Below are positions 1-5,742 of a stretch of DNA of 11,895 nt, piece by piece (the first letter of the stretch is position 1; the number at the start of each line of letters is the position of its first letter). Position numbers and translations under genes: made by a program. The stretch lies in the NCBI GenBank assembly GCA_031284195.1, contig JAITAI010000179.1, positions 1 to 11,895 of the forward strand, read 5' to 3'. Below the pieces are notes generated by a model, which saw nothing but the letters and a program-made list of their open reading frames with translations, had not been told where the DNA came from and searched no databases. Source of the stretch: Treponema sp. GTDB lineage: Bacteria > Spirochaetota > Spirochaetia > Treponematales > Breznakiellaceae.

Positions 1-1
1 G

Positions 2-379
2 ACTGCGACGCCTTTCCATACGGGGAACAACATCACCACGGCGCAGGCGAACTATGACGGGAACTATCCTTACAATGGGAATGGGAATGGGACTTACCGG
101 GCAAAGACCTGGGAAGTAGGGAGCGGAGCGGCGAATGGATGGGGCTTGTATGACATGCACGGGAACGTGTGTGAATGGTGCTGGGACAGGTATTGGGCTT
201 ATAGCAGCAGCTCCCAGACAGACCCCAGCGGCCCTGCTTCAGGTTCGGACCGGGTCCTGCGCGGCGGTAGCTGGGACCGCAGCGCCCAGTACCTGCGTTC
301 AGCCTACCGGGGCTTCAATGGGCCATCGTACCGGATCAGTAGCAACGGTTTTCGCCTTGCCCGTGCCGTTCTGCCCTAG
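2..379 (+). CDS. SUMF1/FGE-fold (C-type-lectin-like) protein, C-terminal part; possible DGR variable protein
   Basis: The reading frame is open from the first bases of the window, so the start lies outside. 125 residues are visible, ending at TAG 377-379. The order of motifs is typical of the C-terminal half of the formylglycine-generating-enzyme/sulfatase-modifying fold: NGWGLYDMHGNVCEWCWDRY (residues 46-64), then RVLRGGSW (84-91), then NGFRLAR (115-121). True FGE enzymes carry two catalytic cysteines just after the GGS motif. Here that stretch (residues 92-114) has none, so enzymatic formylglycine formation is unlikely and a ligand-binding lectin-like role is more plausible. Position 57 is Cys, where most relatives have Trp (GNVWEW). 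Residues 92-115 are rich in codons ending in C or T that could descend from AAC/AAT, as in DGR variable regions such as that of Treponema denticola TvpA. No reverse transcriptase or template repeat is in view. The fold call is firm; the DGR call is inference. Confidence 0.85.
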   Translation, partial: TATPFHTGNNITTAQANYDGNYPYNGNGNGTYRAKTWEVGSGAANGWGLYDMHGNVCEWCWDRYWAYSSSSQTDPSGPASGSDRVLRGGSWDRSAQYLRSAYRGFNGPSYRISSNGFRLARAVLP

Positions 380-489
380 GGGGTGCAGGGCTTCAGCGGT
401 CAAAGGCGGCTTCACACCCGCAGGAGCGAGCTGGCCTGGTAAGGGCCGGTAAGCCCTGGGCTTGAAGCTGCTGTCCAGCAGGGGGCCTC

Positions 490-541
490 CCTTGGGGGGT
501 TTGGGGGGCGTTCAAGCCTCCCAAGGTTTTACAAATTTTTT
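490..541 (+). terminator. Rho-independent terminator after the SUMF1-fold gene
   Basis: CCTTGGGGGG (490-499) pairs with CCTCCCAAGG (517-526), giving a 10-bp stem with one G-U wobble and a 17-nt loop. TTTT follows at 527-530 and a second T run at 536-541. It lies about 110 nt after the stop codon. The 13-mer CCTTGGGGGGTTT (490-502) also occurs in the terminator at 11310-11342, so both may belong to one repeated terminator family in this genome. Confidence 0.6.
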
Positions 542-669
542 GGCGGATATGCTATGCCTTTCCGCGCCGGTTACCGAACCTGCTGCTCCATCTCTGTGGG
601 GAAGCCTTTGTTACCGGTGAACTGTATAGGTCCTTACCATTCCACTGTATCATCAAGGCAGCCGCACGT

Positions 670-822
670 TTGCAGCAAGGCAGACCCCCAGGCTCAGGCT
701 TCCGGCGCACCCTTCAAGGGGCGTGCCGGACCCTGCGGCTTTCATGCACTGCCGGGGAACCGGCTTTCCGGGGTTTCCCCCTGGTCTGCGCCGTGCTGCC
801 CTTGGGGGTGCAGGGCTTCTGC
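670..822 (+). pseudogene. Decayed second copy of a SUMF1-fold gene 3' end
   Basis: Bases 772-822 align without gaps to 347-397, the end of the intact gene plus its 3' flank, with 42 of 51 identical by eye. The match is best after the coding end: 23 of 24 bases at 796-819 against 371-394. Translated in the frame of 670, the ending GFPLVCAVLP mirrors GFRLARAVLP, and the TAG stop has become TTG. Further upstream the resemblance fades but keeps its order: a CAGACCCC stretch near 681 corresponds to 219 onward, and RTLQGA corresponds to RVLRGG. The interval is about 37 nt shorter than in the intact copy. There is no GGSW motif and no credible start. I read it as a truncated remnant. An ORF runs through it by chance and should not be taken as a gene. 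Together with the terminator, this accounts for the long gene-free stretch 380-919; I see nothing else in 541-669. Confidence 0.5.
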
Positions 823-867
823 CTTGGTTACGCTGCCGTAAGATACCTTCCCCATACAAGACAGACT

Positions 868-877
868 TAGTATACTA
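868..877. promoter_or_regulatory. Perfect 10-bp palindrome with a possible -10 box
   Basis: TAGTATACTA is its own reverse complement and contains TATACT (871-876), one base from the -10 consensus. I find no good -35 box at the right distance (the bases near 848 are TTCCCC). If transcription starts just downstream, near 883, the protease would have to begin at ATG 920 rather than GTG 890. The palindrome could also be an operator. The evidence is weak. Confidence 0.3.
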
Positions 878-919
878 GAGGAGCCTCCGGTGCAAGGGGG
901 CAGTTATTTTGGAGGGATT

Positions 920-2329
920 ATGGTTCGACTCAAAGTATATTGGGTAGCAGCGCTGCTCTGGTGGATACCGGCCATGTTGAGCGCCCAATCGTTTCCGCGC
1001 AGCGCGGTTCTTGATGCTGCGCTGTATGACCGTCTTCCGCAAAAAGCAGTACAGCTCTCCCGTGTATACGAGGCCCTGCCCCAGGCAGCGTCCCTAAAGC
1101 AATACGCCCCGCAGCCCGGAGATCAGGGGAATTACGGCACCTGTACTGCCTGGTCCAGCGTTTACGCAGCCCGGACGATTCTGGAATCGGTCGCCCTGAA
1201 CCGCCGGGACCCCCTGGCAAACACGGCCAACGTATTTTCTCCCAACTTTGTATACAAGAATATGTTTGTGTATAATAACCAGCCCGATGATCCCGCAGGC
1301 CAGCGGGGTGCGCCGGTTGCCTGGGCGCTTTCGTTCATGCGGGACAAAGGGCCGGTTAAAATGCTGGATATAGAAAAACGAACGCCCTTTCCCCGGATTT
1401 CCCTCTCGGTCTTCACGAACAGCCGGACCTATCCCATAGCCGAATACGCTACCCTGTTCCGTTCCAATACCCGGGATCCGGGCGTCAAGGTGCAAGGGGT
1501 GAAAAAAAGCATCGCCGAATCCAAGCCGGTGATTATCGCCATGAACTGCCCCCCATCCTTTAACCGCGCCCGGGACGTGTGGCGTCCCCCGGAAGACTCC
1601 GGCACGAATTATGGCGGCCATGCCCTGTGCATCATCGGCTATGACGATACAAAGTACAACGGAGCCTTTGAGATACAAAATAGCTGGGGCGAATCCTGGG
1701 GGAACCGGGGGTTTATCTGGATACCCTACGATGTATTCGCGGATTTTGTCCGGGAAGCCTACAGTATCAGCGAAAACCTGGGGAATTATCAGCCCGCCCT
1801 TATCTATTCAGGGTTTGCCGATATCGAAATGCCCGGCGGTTCCAGCATGGCCGTCACCTTTCAGCAGGGGTATTACCAAACCGCTTCCCCCTACGGGTCT
1901 GGAACCCGGTTCCGGTATCTCCTGGGGAACCGGGAAGCGGCCTATGTCTATGCCTTTGCCGCAGATGAAAGCGGCGCAGCCCCAACGCAGATATTCCCCC
2001 CGCCGGGCAGCGCGGTTTCCCCCTATCTGGACTACTCGGAAAACCTGATCCCCTTTCCCGGAGAATTTTCTTGGATCCAGTTAGACCATACAGCAGGTAC
2101 GGATTATCTGGTGGTGTTGTATTCCAAACGGGAGCTCAACATCGCCGGGATACGGAACCGGTTTTCCCAGGAACCGGGGAGCCTTTCTGACCGGGTGGCC
2201 CGTGCAGCCGGCCCTGATTACATTCCCCCTGCCCAAGTCCAGTATGAACCGGACCGGCTTGCTTTTACCGCAGTATCGGCGAACCCCAACGCGGTTTTCG
2301 GCTTGCTCCTGGTGATACCCCATCAATGA
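920..2329 (+). CDS. Secreted papain-like (C1 family) cysteine protease
   Basis: Predicted 469 residues. It starts with a typical signal peptide: basic MVRLK, then a hydrophobic stretch to about residue 20, with a likely cut in MLSA-QS near residue 22. The papain signature is complete: the oxyanion-hole Gln69 in GDQGNYGTC, the nucleophile Cys75, the His234 in GGHALCIIGYDD and the Asn254 in NSWGESWG. Gln to Cys spacing is six, as in papain. Only about 45 residues separate the signal cut from the catalytic Gln, so there is no room for the usual ~100-residue inhibitory prodomain. About 190 residues after the catalytic core (from ~280) form an extra domain I do not recognise. I chose ATG 920, with GGAGGG at 911-916, because it places the signal peptide at the N-terminus. 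GTG 890, with GAGGAG at 878-883, is in frame and would add ten residues. It probably acts on peptides outside the cytoplasm; the substrate is unknown. Confidence 0.9.
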   Translation: MVRLKVYWVAALLWWIPAMLSAQSFPRSAVLDAALYDRLPQKAVQLSRVYEALPQAASLKQYAPQPGDQGNYGTCTAWSSVYAARTILESVALNRRDPLANTANVFSPNFVYKNMFVYNNQPDDPAGQRGAPVAWALSFMRDKGPVKMLDIEKRTPFPRISLSVFTNSRTYPIAEYATLFRSNTRDPGVKVQGVKKSIAESKPVIIAMNCPPSFNRARDVWRPPEDSGTNYGGHALCIIGYDDTKYNGAFEIQNSWGESWGNRGFIWIPYDVFADFVREAYSISENLGNYQPALIYSGFADIEMPGGSSMAVTFQQGYYQTASPYGSGTRFRYLLGNREAAYVYAFAADESGAAPTQIFPPPGSAVSPYLDYSENLIPFPGEFSWIQLDHTAGTDYLVVLYSKRELNIAGIRNRFSQEPGSLSDRVARAAGPDYIPPAQVQYEPDRLAFTAVSANPNAVFGLLLVIPHQ

Positions 2330-2438
2330 CTAAACCTCCAGGGAGCAGGGCATGGTCAACGCTGGCCAAGGCTTGCGGAGACCCCAGGCAAGGGCCCTTT
2401 ATCCTTCGAGACCGGCCTAATCCGCCAAAGGAAGACCT

Positions 2439-3464
2439 ATGAACCTAAAAATCAATACCATCTTTTCTGCTCTGGCAGCGCCTCTAGCAGGGCTGTTTTT
2501 ACTCCTCCTTTTTTCCTGCGCGTCCCAGCCCCCGGAAACCAGGGAGACTAACGCCCCATCTTCACCGGAGAGCATGACCCTGGACAGGGCCCTGGAAGCA
2601 ATCGCCGCCTATTTCACCCGTACCCTCCCGGAACATTCCCCTATAGCCCTGGTCAATTTCAACGCAGCAACCCAGACCCTCTCGGATTATATCTTTGAAG
2701 AGTTATGGATTTATTTTGAAGACCGCTCCTCTTTGGCGCTGGTGGACCGCCAAAACCTGGAGCTCATACGCCAGGAACTGACCTATCAGGCCAGCGGCGA
2801 AGTGAGCGATGAATCGGCGCAATCCATAGGGCATCAGTTGGGGCCCCAGGTCTTGCTTTACGGCAAGCTCACCCCTCTAGGCGGGGAATACCGTCTCGTG
2901 GTATATGCCACGGATGTAAAACAGGCCACCAGCAGCCTGCGGGCCGTGCATATCAAGCCCGGCCCCCGGCTTGCCGCGCTGCTGGAAAAGCAAGCCCCTG
3001 GAAGCGCCGGGGTCAATATGGCGAATGTACTCTACGCCGGTACTGACAATCCCTTTCAGCTTACAGTTCAGACCGATAAAACAAACCAGGAGTATCACGA
3101 CGGCGACTATATGACCATGCAGATTTATTCGGCCCGGGATGCATACCTTAAAGTAACCCACATTGATGTAAACGGAAACGCCCAGGTTATTTATCCGGTC
3201 TCGTTCCAGGATAACAACTTCATCCGGGCAGGCCAGACCAGGCAGATCCCCGATAACACCCGCTTCAGAATGACCAAACCCTACGGAGAAGAAATCATAC
3301 TGGTTGCGGCCTATGATGCTCCCTTTACCGTGAACCCTCAAAACACCGCTGCGCCCTTGTCCAATAATGTGCTTATGCGCGGCCTTGTGGTGGAAAACAC
3401 CGGGACCCTGACGGATATGCACCCCGTGGCAACGGCTAAATGTACCTACCGTATAAACCCATAA
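2439..3464 (+). CDS. Lipoprotein with CsgG/LpoB-like domain and DUF4384 domain
   Basis: 341 residues. The N-terminus is a lipoprotein signal: a hydrophobic stretch at 8-25 and lipobox LLFS-Cys27. A low-complexity linker rich in Pro/Ser/Glu/Thr follows (28-46). Residues about 48-185 resemble the CsgG/LpoB-type alpha/beta fold, including ALVNFN (70-75), a DRSSLALVDRQNLELIRQE segment (95-113) and QVLLYGKL (137-144). Residues about 205-310 match the DUF4384 style (HDGDYMTMQIYSARDAYLKV from 220, then YPVSF and the aromatic/Pro-rich end EEIILVAAYDAPF). The start is supported by AAAGGAAG at 2427-2434. It follows the protease gene by 109 nt on the same strand and may share a transcript with it; both products should meet at the cell envelope. 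DUF4384 is known from envelope lipoproteins and from fusions to proteases and kinases, which fits the neighbour, but its biochemical role is unclear. Confidence 0.85.
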   Translation: MNLKINTIFSALAAPLAGLFLLLLFSCASQPPETRETNAPSSPESMTLDRALEAIAAYFTRTLPEHSPIALVNFNAATQTLSDYIFEELWIYFEDRSSLALVDRQNLELIRQELTYQASGEVSDESAQSIGHQLGPQVLLYGKLTPLGGEYRLVVYATDVKQATSSLRAVHIKPGPRLAALLEKQAPGSAGVNMANVLYAGTDNPFQLTVQTDKTNQEYHDGDYMTMQIYSARDAYLKVTHIDVNGNAQVIYPVSFQDNNFIRAGQTRQIPDNTRFRMTKPYGEEIILVAAYDAPFTVNPQNTAAPLSNNVLMRGLVVENTGTLTDMHPVATAKCTYRINP

Positions 3465-3515
3465 TCCTGTACATCCCCTTGTAAGCCCTTCGGGAAACCC
3501 GCCTGGACTACCCCG

Positions 3516-3547
3516 CCGGTGCATAGGCTTGAGGCACTATGCACCGG
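3516..3547 (+). terminator. 11-bp perfect inverted repeat, probable hairpin terminator
   Basis: CCGGTGCATAG (3516-3526) is followed after a 10-nt loop by CTATGCACCGG (3537-3547), a perfect 11-bp stem about 50 nt after the lipoprotein stop codon. No T run follows (TTCGATGG), so it is not a textbook rho-independent terminator. It could instead be a protein-binding operator, since the operon promoter begins about 80 nt downstream. The rest of the 300-nt gap holds the promoter and leader hairpin listed separately. Confidence 0.5.
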
Positions 3548-3628
3548 TTCGATGGTCTCCAAACCGTCCGTTTCCCCTTGAGGTGTTTCTATGGCGCCAG
3601 GCCCTGGTTTCTATAAGTCAATGCCCCA

Positions 3629-3657
3629 TTGACACGCAAAAAAGGGGTAGCTATAAT
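3629..3657 (+). promoter_or_regulatory. Consensus sigma-70 promoter of the SPFH operon
   Basis: TTGACA (3629-3634) and TATAAT (3652-3657) are separated by exactly 17 nt, a full match to both consensus boxes and the optimal spacing. There is no extended -10 TG. The expected transcription start near 3664 gives a leader of about 100 nt before ATG 3765. All six downstream genes are on the same strand with short gaps, so this is likely to be their main promoter. Such a promoter suggests strong basal expression unless a repressor holds it off. Confidence 0.8.
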
Positions 3658-3706
3658 TGACTTCTCTCAATAATGCAAGACATCAAAACATGAACTAGAG
3701 GCCTGT

Positions 3707-3739
3707 GGTTTGTCCTGGCAGCTGATTTTGGACAGAACC
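3707..3739 (+). promoter_or_regulatory. Leader hairpin upstream of the SPFH gene
   Basis: In the predicted leader, GGTTTGTCC (3707-3715) can pair with GGACA-G-AACC (3730-3739), a 9-bp stem with one bulged G and a 14-nt loop. It ends about 25 nt before the start codon, just upstream of the ribosome binding site. I recognise no known riboswitch here. It may stabilise the mRNA or tune translation. This is inference from pairing alone. Confidence 0.3.
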
Positions 3740-3764
3740 TAGTAAGGCTAAAAAAAGGGATGGT

Positions 3765-4931
3765 ATGGCATTTATAGATTTTGTTGAATGGAACGACGCC
3801 AAAAACGATGTTTTTGCCTGGAAATTCGGACAAAATACCAACAATAACCTCAGTACTTTTACTCAGCTTGTGGTCCGGGAATCTCAGGAAGCGGTATTGT
3901 TTTCCAAAGGGCAGATTCTTGGGAAGTTTGGTCCGGGAAAACATACCCTGAATACGGAAAATTTACCCTTGCTCCGTAATTTGTTCGGTATTCCCTTTGG
4001 CAAGAAAAACCCCTTTACCGCTGAAATTTGGTTTGTCAACAAGGCCGCTCCCCTCACTATTAACTGGAGAACCGATACCATGCGGTACCAAGACCCGGAT
4101 TATGGCCAGATGGTTCCCCTGGCTGCGGTTGGCAGGTACGGTCTTAAAGTCGAGGAAGCGGAACGGTTTTTAGTGCAACTGGTAGGGACCCTTATCCGGT
4201 TTACCGCAGCGGAACTGACCAGCCATTTTCTGGGTGAACTTATCTCAAAGACAAAAAGCGTTATTACTTCTTTTATGCGAAATAACAGGATTGGAATCAT
4301 GACCGTATCCGAGCATTTGGAAGATCTGCAAAAGTTTATCGGACCGCCTCTTAAGGAATTTTGGGAAGCCTACGGTATGATGCTCACCGGTTTTTTTATC
4401 ACCTCTGTGGATATTGATACCTCCACCGAAGACGGTAAGAAAATATCCGCTGCCTTGAGCGATCGGTCAGCCCAGTATATCGCGGGGTATACCTGGCAGC
4501 AAAAGCAGAGCTTCGGCGTTGCTCATAATGCGTTAGCCGGCAGTGGTGATATGGGGATTCTGGGAGCCGCGGCCATGACCGGCATGATGGATAGAGGACA
4601 GGCCCTGATGCAACCCCCCCAGCAGTTTGCCGGAGGAGGGTTTCCCGGTGTCAGCCAAACCGCCGGGGCAGGGGGGCGTCAAGAGGTGTTCTGTGCCAAA
4701 TGCGCTAAAAAATTCCCCGTTACTGCCAATTTTTGTCCCTTCTGCGGGCATAAATATAATCCCTGCCCCCGTTGCGGCAGCGATAATCTGGAAACCTCCC
4801 GGCGTTGTGTTTCCTGTGGTACTGAGCTTGTTCAGCAGGGGGTTCCCGGCGGTACTGCTTGTTCCCGGTGCGGGCAAGCAGTACCCCTAGGAGTAAAATT
4901 CTGCCCAAGCTGCGGAAATAAAATCAATTAA
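3765..4931 (+). CDS. SPFH/band-7 protein with three C-terminal zinc ribbons (YdjI-like)
   Basis: 388 residues. The N-terminal half has the style of the Bacillus subtilis YdjI branch of SPFH proteins (often annotated as virion core protein-like): it opens with FVEWNDAKNDVFAWKF (6-21), then LVVRESQEAVLF (35-46), FGPGKHTL (55-62) and a mid-domain AEIWFVN (86-92). Helical residues 125-200 follow, then the strand LTGFFITSVDID (207-218). A Gly/Ala/Met/Gln-rich linker (about 250-305) leads to three treble-clef-like zinc ribbons with identical CX2C-X10-CX2C spacing: Cys310/313/324/327, Cys334/337/348/351 and Cys366/369/380/383. No transmembrane segment is seen. SPFH proteins generally assemble into oligomeric membrane-associated platforms, and the ribbons probably dock partner proteins. 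It is first in a six-gene operon. AAGGGA at 3755-3760 precedes the ATG. Family call firm; role inferred. Confidence 0.9.
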   Translation: MAFIDFVEWNDAKNDVFAWKFGQNTNNNLSTFTQLVVRESQEAVLFSKGQILGKFGPGKHTLNTENLPLLRNLFGIPFGKKNPFTAEIWFVNKAAPLTINWRTDTMRYQDPDYGQMVPLAAVGRYGLKVEEAERFLVQLVGTLIRFTAAELTSHFLGELISKTKSVITSFMRNNRIGIMTVSEHLEDLQKFIGPPLKEFWEAYGMMLTGFFITSVDIDTSTEDGKKISAALSDRSAQYIAGYTWQQKQSFGVAHNALAGSGDMGILGAAAMTGMMDRGQALMQPPQQFAGGGFPGVSQTAGAGGRQEVFCAKCAKKFPVTANFCPFCGHKYNPCPRCGSDNLETSRRCVSCGTELVQQGVPGGTACSRCGQAVPLGVKFCPSCGNKIN

Positions 4932-4950
4932 ATCAATTAAGGAATAAAAT

Positions 4951-5667
4951 ATGACCAGAATCTTATCATCATTTTTCAGGTTTATTCTTTTTCTTTTTGG
5001 AGCAGGAATCGTTCTTCTGGCTTTTTTCCTTTTTAACCGGGGCGGGGTCCTTTCTGACCGGGATATTTTTATGTGGATATCCATAGGAATAATGTACCTT
5101 GTCTTTTTTATCCCCTTCTTTTTTTCAGTCATGCCCACCGGTAATTTTTCAAGGAAAATCCCCTCTGTCCTCATGCTCTGGATCGGGATTTTTGTATATA
5201 TTCCGGCTTCGGTTGTGGTCATAGGGCTGCTGCGATTTTTTATTATTTCCCTGAACGGGGCGCTGGTAATCCAATCCACGGTGTTCTTTGCGTTCCTGTT
5301 ATCGGTATATTTCGGTTGTTTCGCTGCTTCCCATGCGGGTAATGCGGCCGCTGAAGAAAAGAATAAATCACGGTACCTTAAGGAAATGAAAACCATGGCC
5401 GCTTCGCTGGCCCTTAAAGCCGGTTCATTATCCAATGAATATGAGGGGATACAAAAACTGATTAAACAGTCTGTTGATGATATAGGGTATCTTTCTCCGG
5501 TCGATCAAAACAGGAGCGCTGAAATAGATTTAAAAATCCTCGATGTTGTGGGAAATTTACTGGAATTCTGTGATACTGTATCTGAAGGCGGGCATCTGGT
5601 CCAGTTTGAACGGGAAGTGAAAGCGCTGCAGATGCTTATAAAAGAACGTAAATTGCTGAGAAACTGA
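4951..5667 (+). CDS. Four-TM membrane protein with cytoplasmic helical tail, function unknown
   Basis: 238 residues. Four hydrophobic segments are clear: about 8-28, 40-61, 72-98 and 104-128. The remainder (about 131-238) is charged and helical, with segments such as NEYEGIQKLIKQSVDDIG and a Leu/Glu/Lys-rich end suggesting a helical bundle or coiled coil in the cytoplasm. The start has AAGGA (4939-4943) at a normal distance. The gap to the SPFH gene is 19 nt, within which the stop codon region is a tandem 9-nt duplication (ATCAATTAA twice, 4923-4940). The tail recalls membrane-shock partners in a general way, but I cannot assign a family. Context suggests that it anchors or senses for the SPFH protein. 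Confidence 0.8.
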   Translation: MTRILSSFFRFILFLFGAGIVLLAFFLFNRGGVLSDRDIFMWISIGIMYLVFFIPFFFSVMPTGNFSRKIPSVLMLWIGIFVYIPASVVVIGLLRFFIISLNGALVIQSTVFFAFLLSVYFGCFAASHAGNAAAEEKNKSRYLKEMKTMAASLALKAGSLSNEYEGIQKLIKQSVDDIGYLSPVDQNRSAEIDLKILDVVGNLLEFCDTVSEGGHLVQFEREVKALQMLIKERKLLRN

Positions 5668-5668
5668 A

Positions 5669-5707
5669 CCGGTTAAAAATCATCCTTGCCTCAGGGCGGG
5701 TAACCGG
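5669..5707 (+). other. Intercistronic inverted repeat
   Basis: CCGGTTA (5669-5675), starting just after the stop codon of the four-TM gene, is repeated inverted as TAACCGG (5701-5707) across 25 nt. This is the longest gap inside the operon (75 nt). It lacks a T run and is followed by a strong AGGAGG ribosome site, so I read it as a possible mRNA processing or stability element rather than a terminator. Confidence 0.3.
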
Positions 5708-5742
5708 GTAGTTTTGCTGAAGCACCTTATAGGAGGACCATA

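Noticed and set aside
135..452. 105-codon frame overlapping the SUMF1 gene
   Set aside because: It lies in another frame of a clear SUMF1 coding sequence, is Gly/Ala/Cys-rich without motifs, and has no separate ribosome site.
772..822. Diverged repeat as the DGR template repeat for the SUMF1-fold gene
   Set aside because: A template should have adenines at the variable codons and match exactly elsewhere. This copy has few adenines, differs at many non-adenine positions and is shorter. No reverse transcriptase is in view.
554..859. Small ORFs on both strands between the SUMF1 gene and the protease
   Set aside because: Compositions are odd (Cys, Arg, Pro rich), no family resemblance except the decayed SUMF1 end, and no good ribosome sites.
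890..919. GTG at 890 as start of the cysteine protease
   Set aside because: It has a fair ribosome site but would put ten polar/Gly-rich residues before a clean signal peptide. ATG 920 also has GGAGGG close by. Kept only as an alternative.
1094..1678. Long antisense ORFs opposite the protease and other genes
   Set aside because: They mirror strong + strand genes with clear motifs and arise from codon bias. None has its own ribosome site or recognisable domain.
4951..5667. Four-TM protein as an XpaC-family protein
   Set aside because: Membrane helices followed by a helical tail gave a passing resemblance, but I could not find the family's conserved C-terminal pattern.
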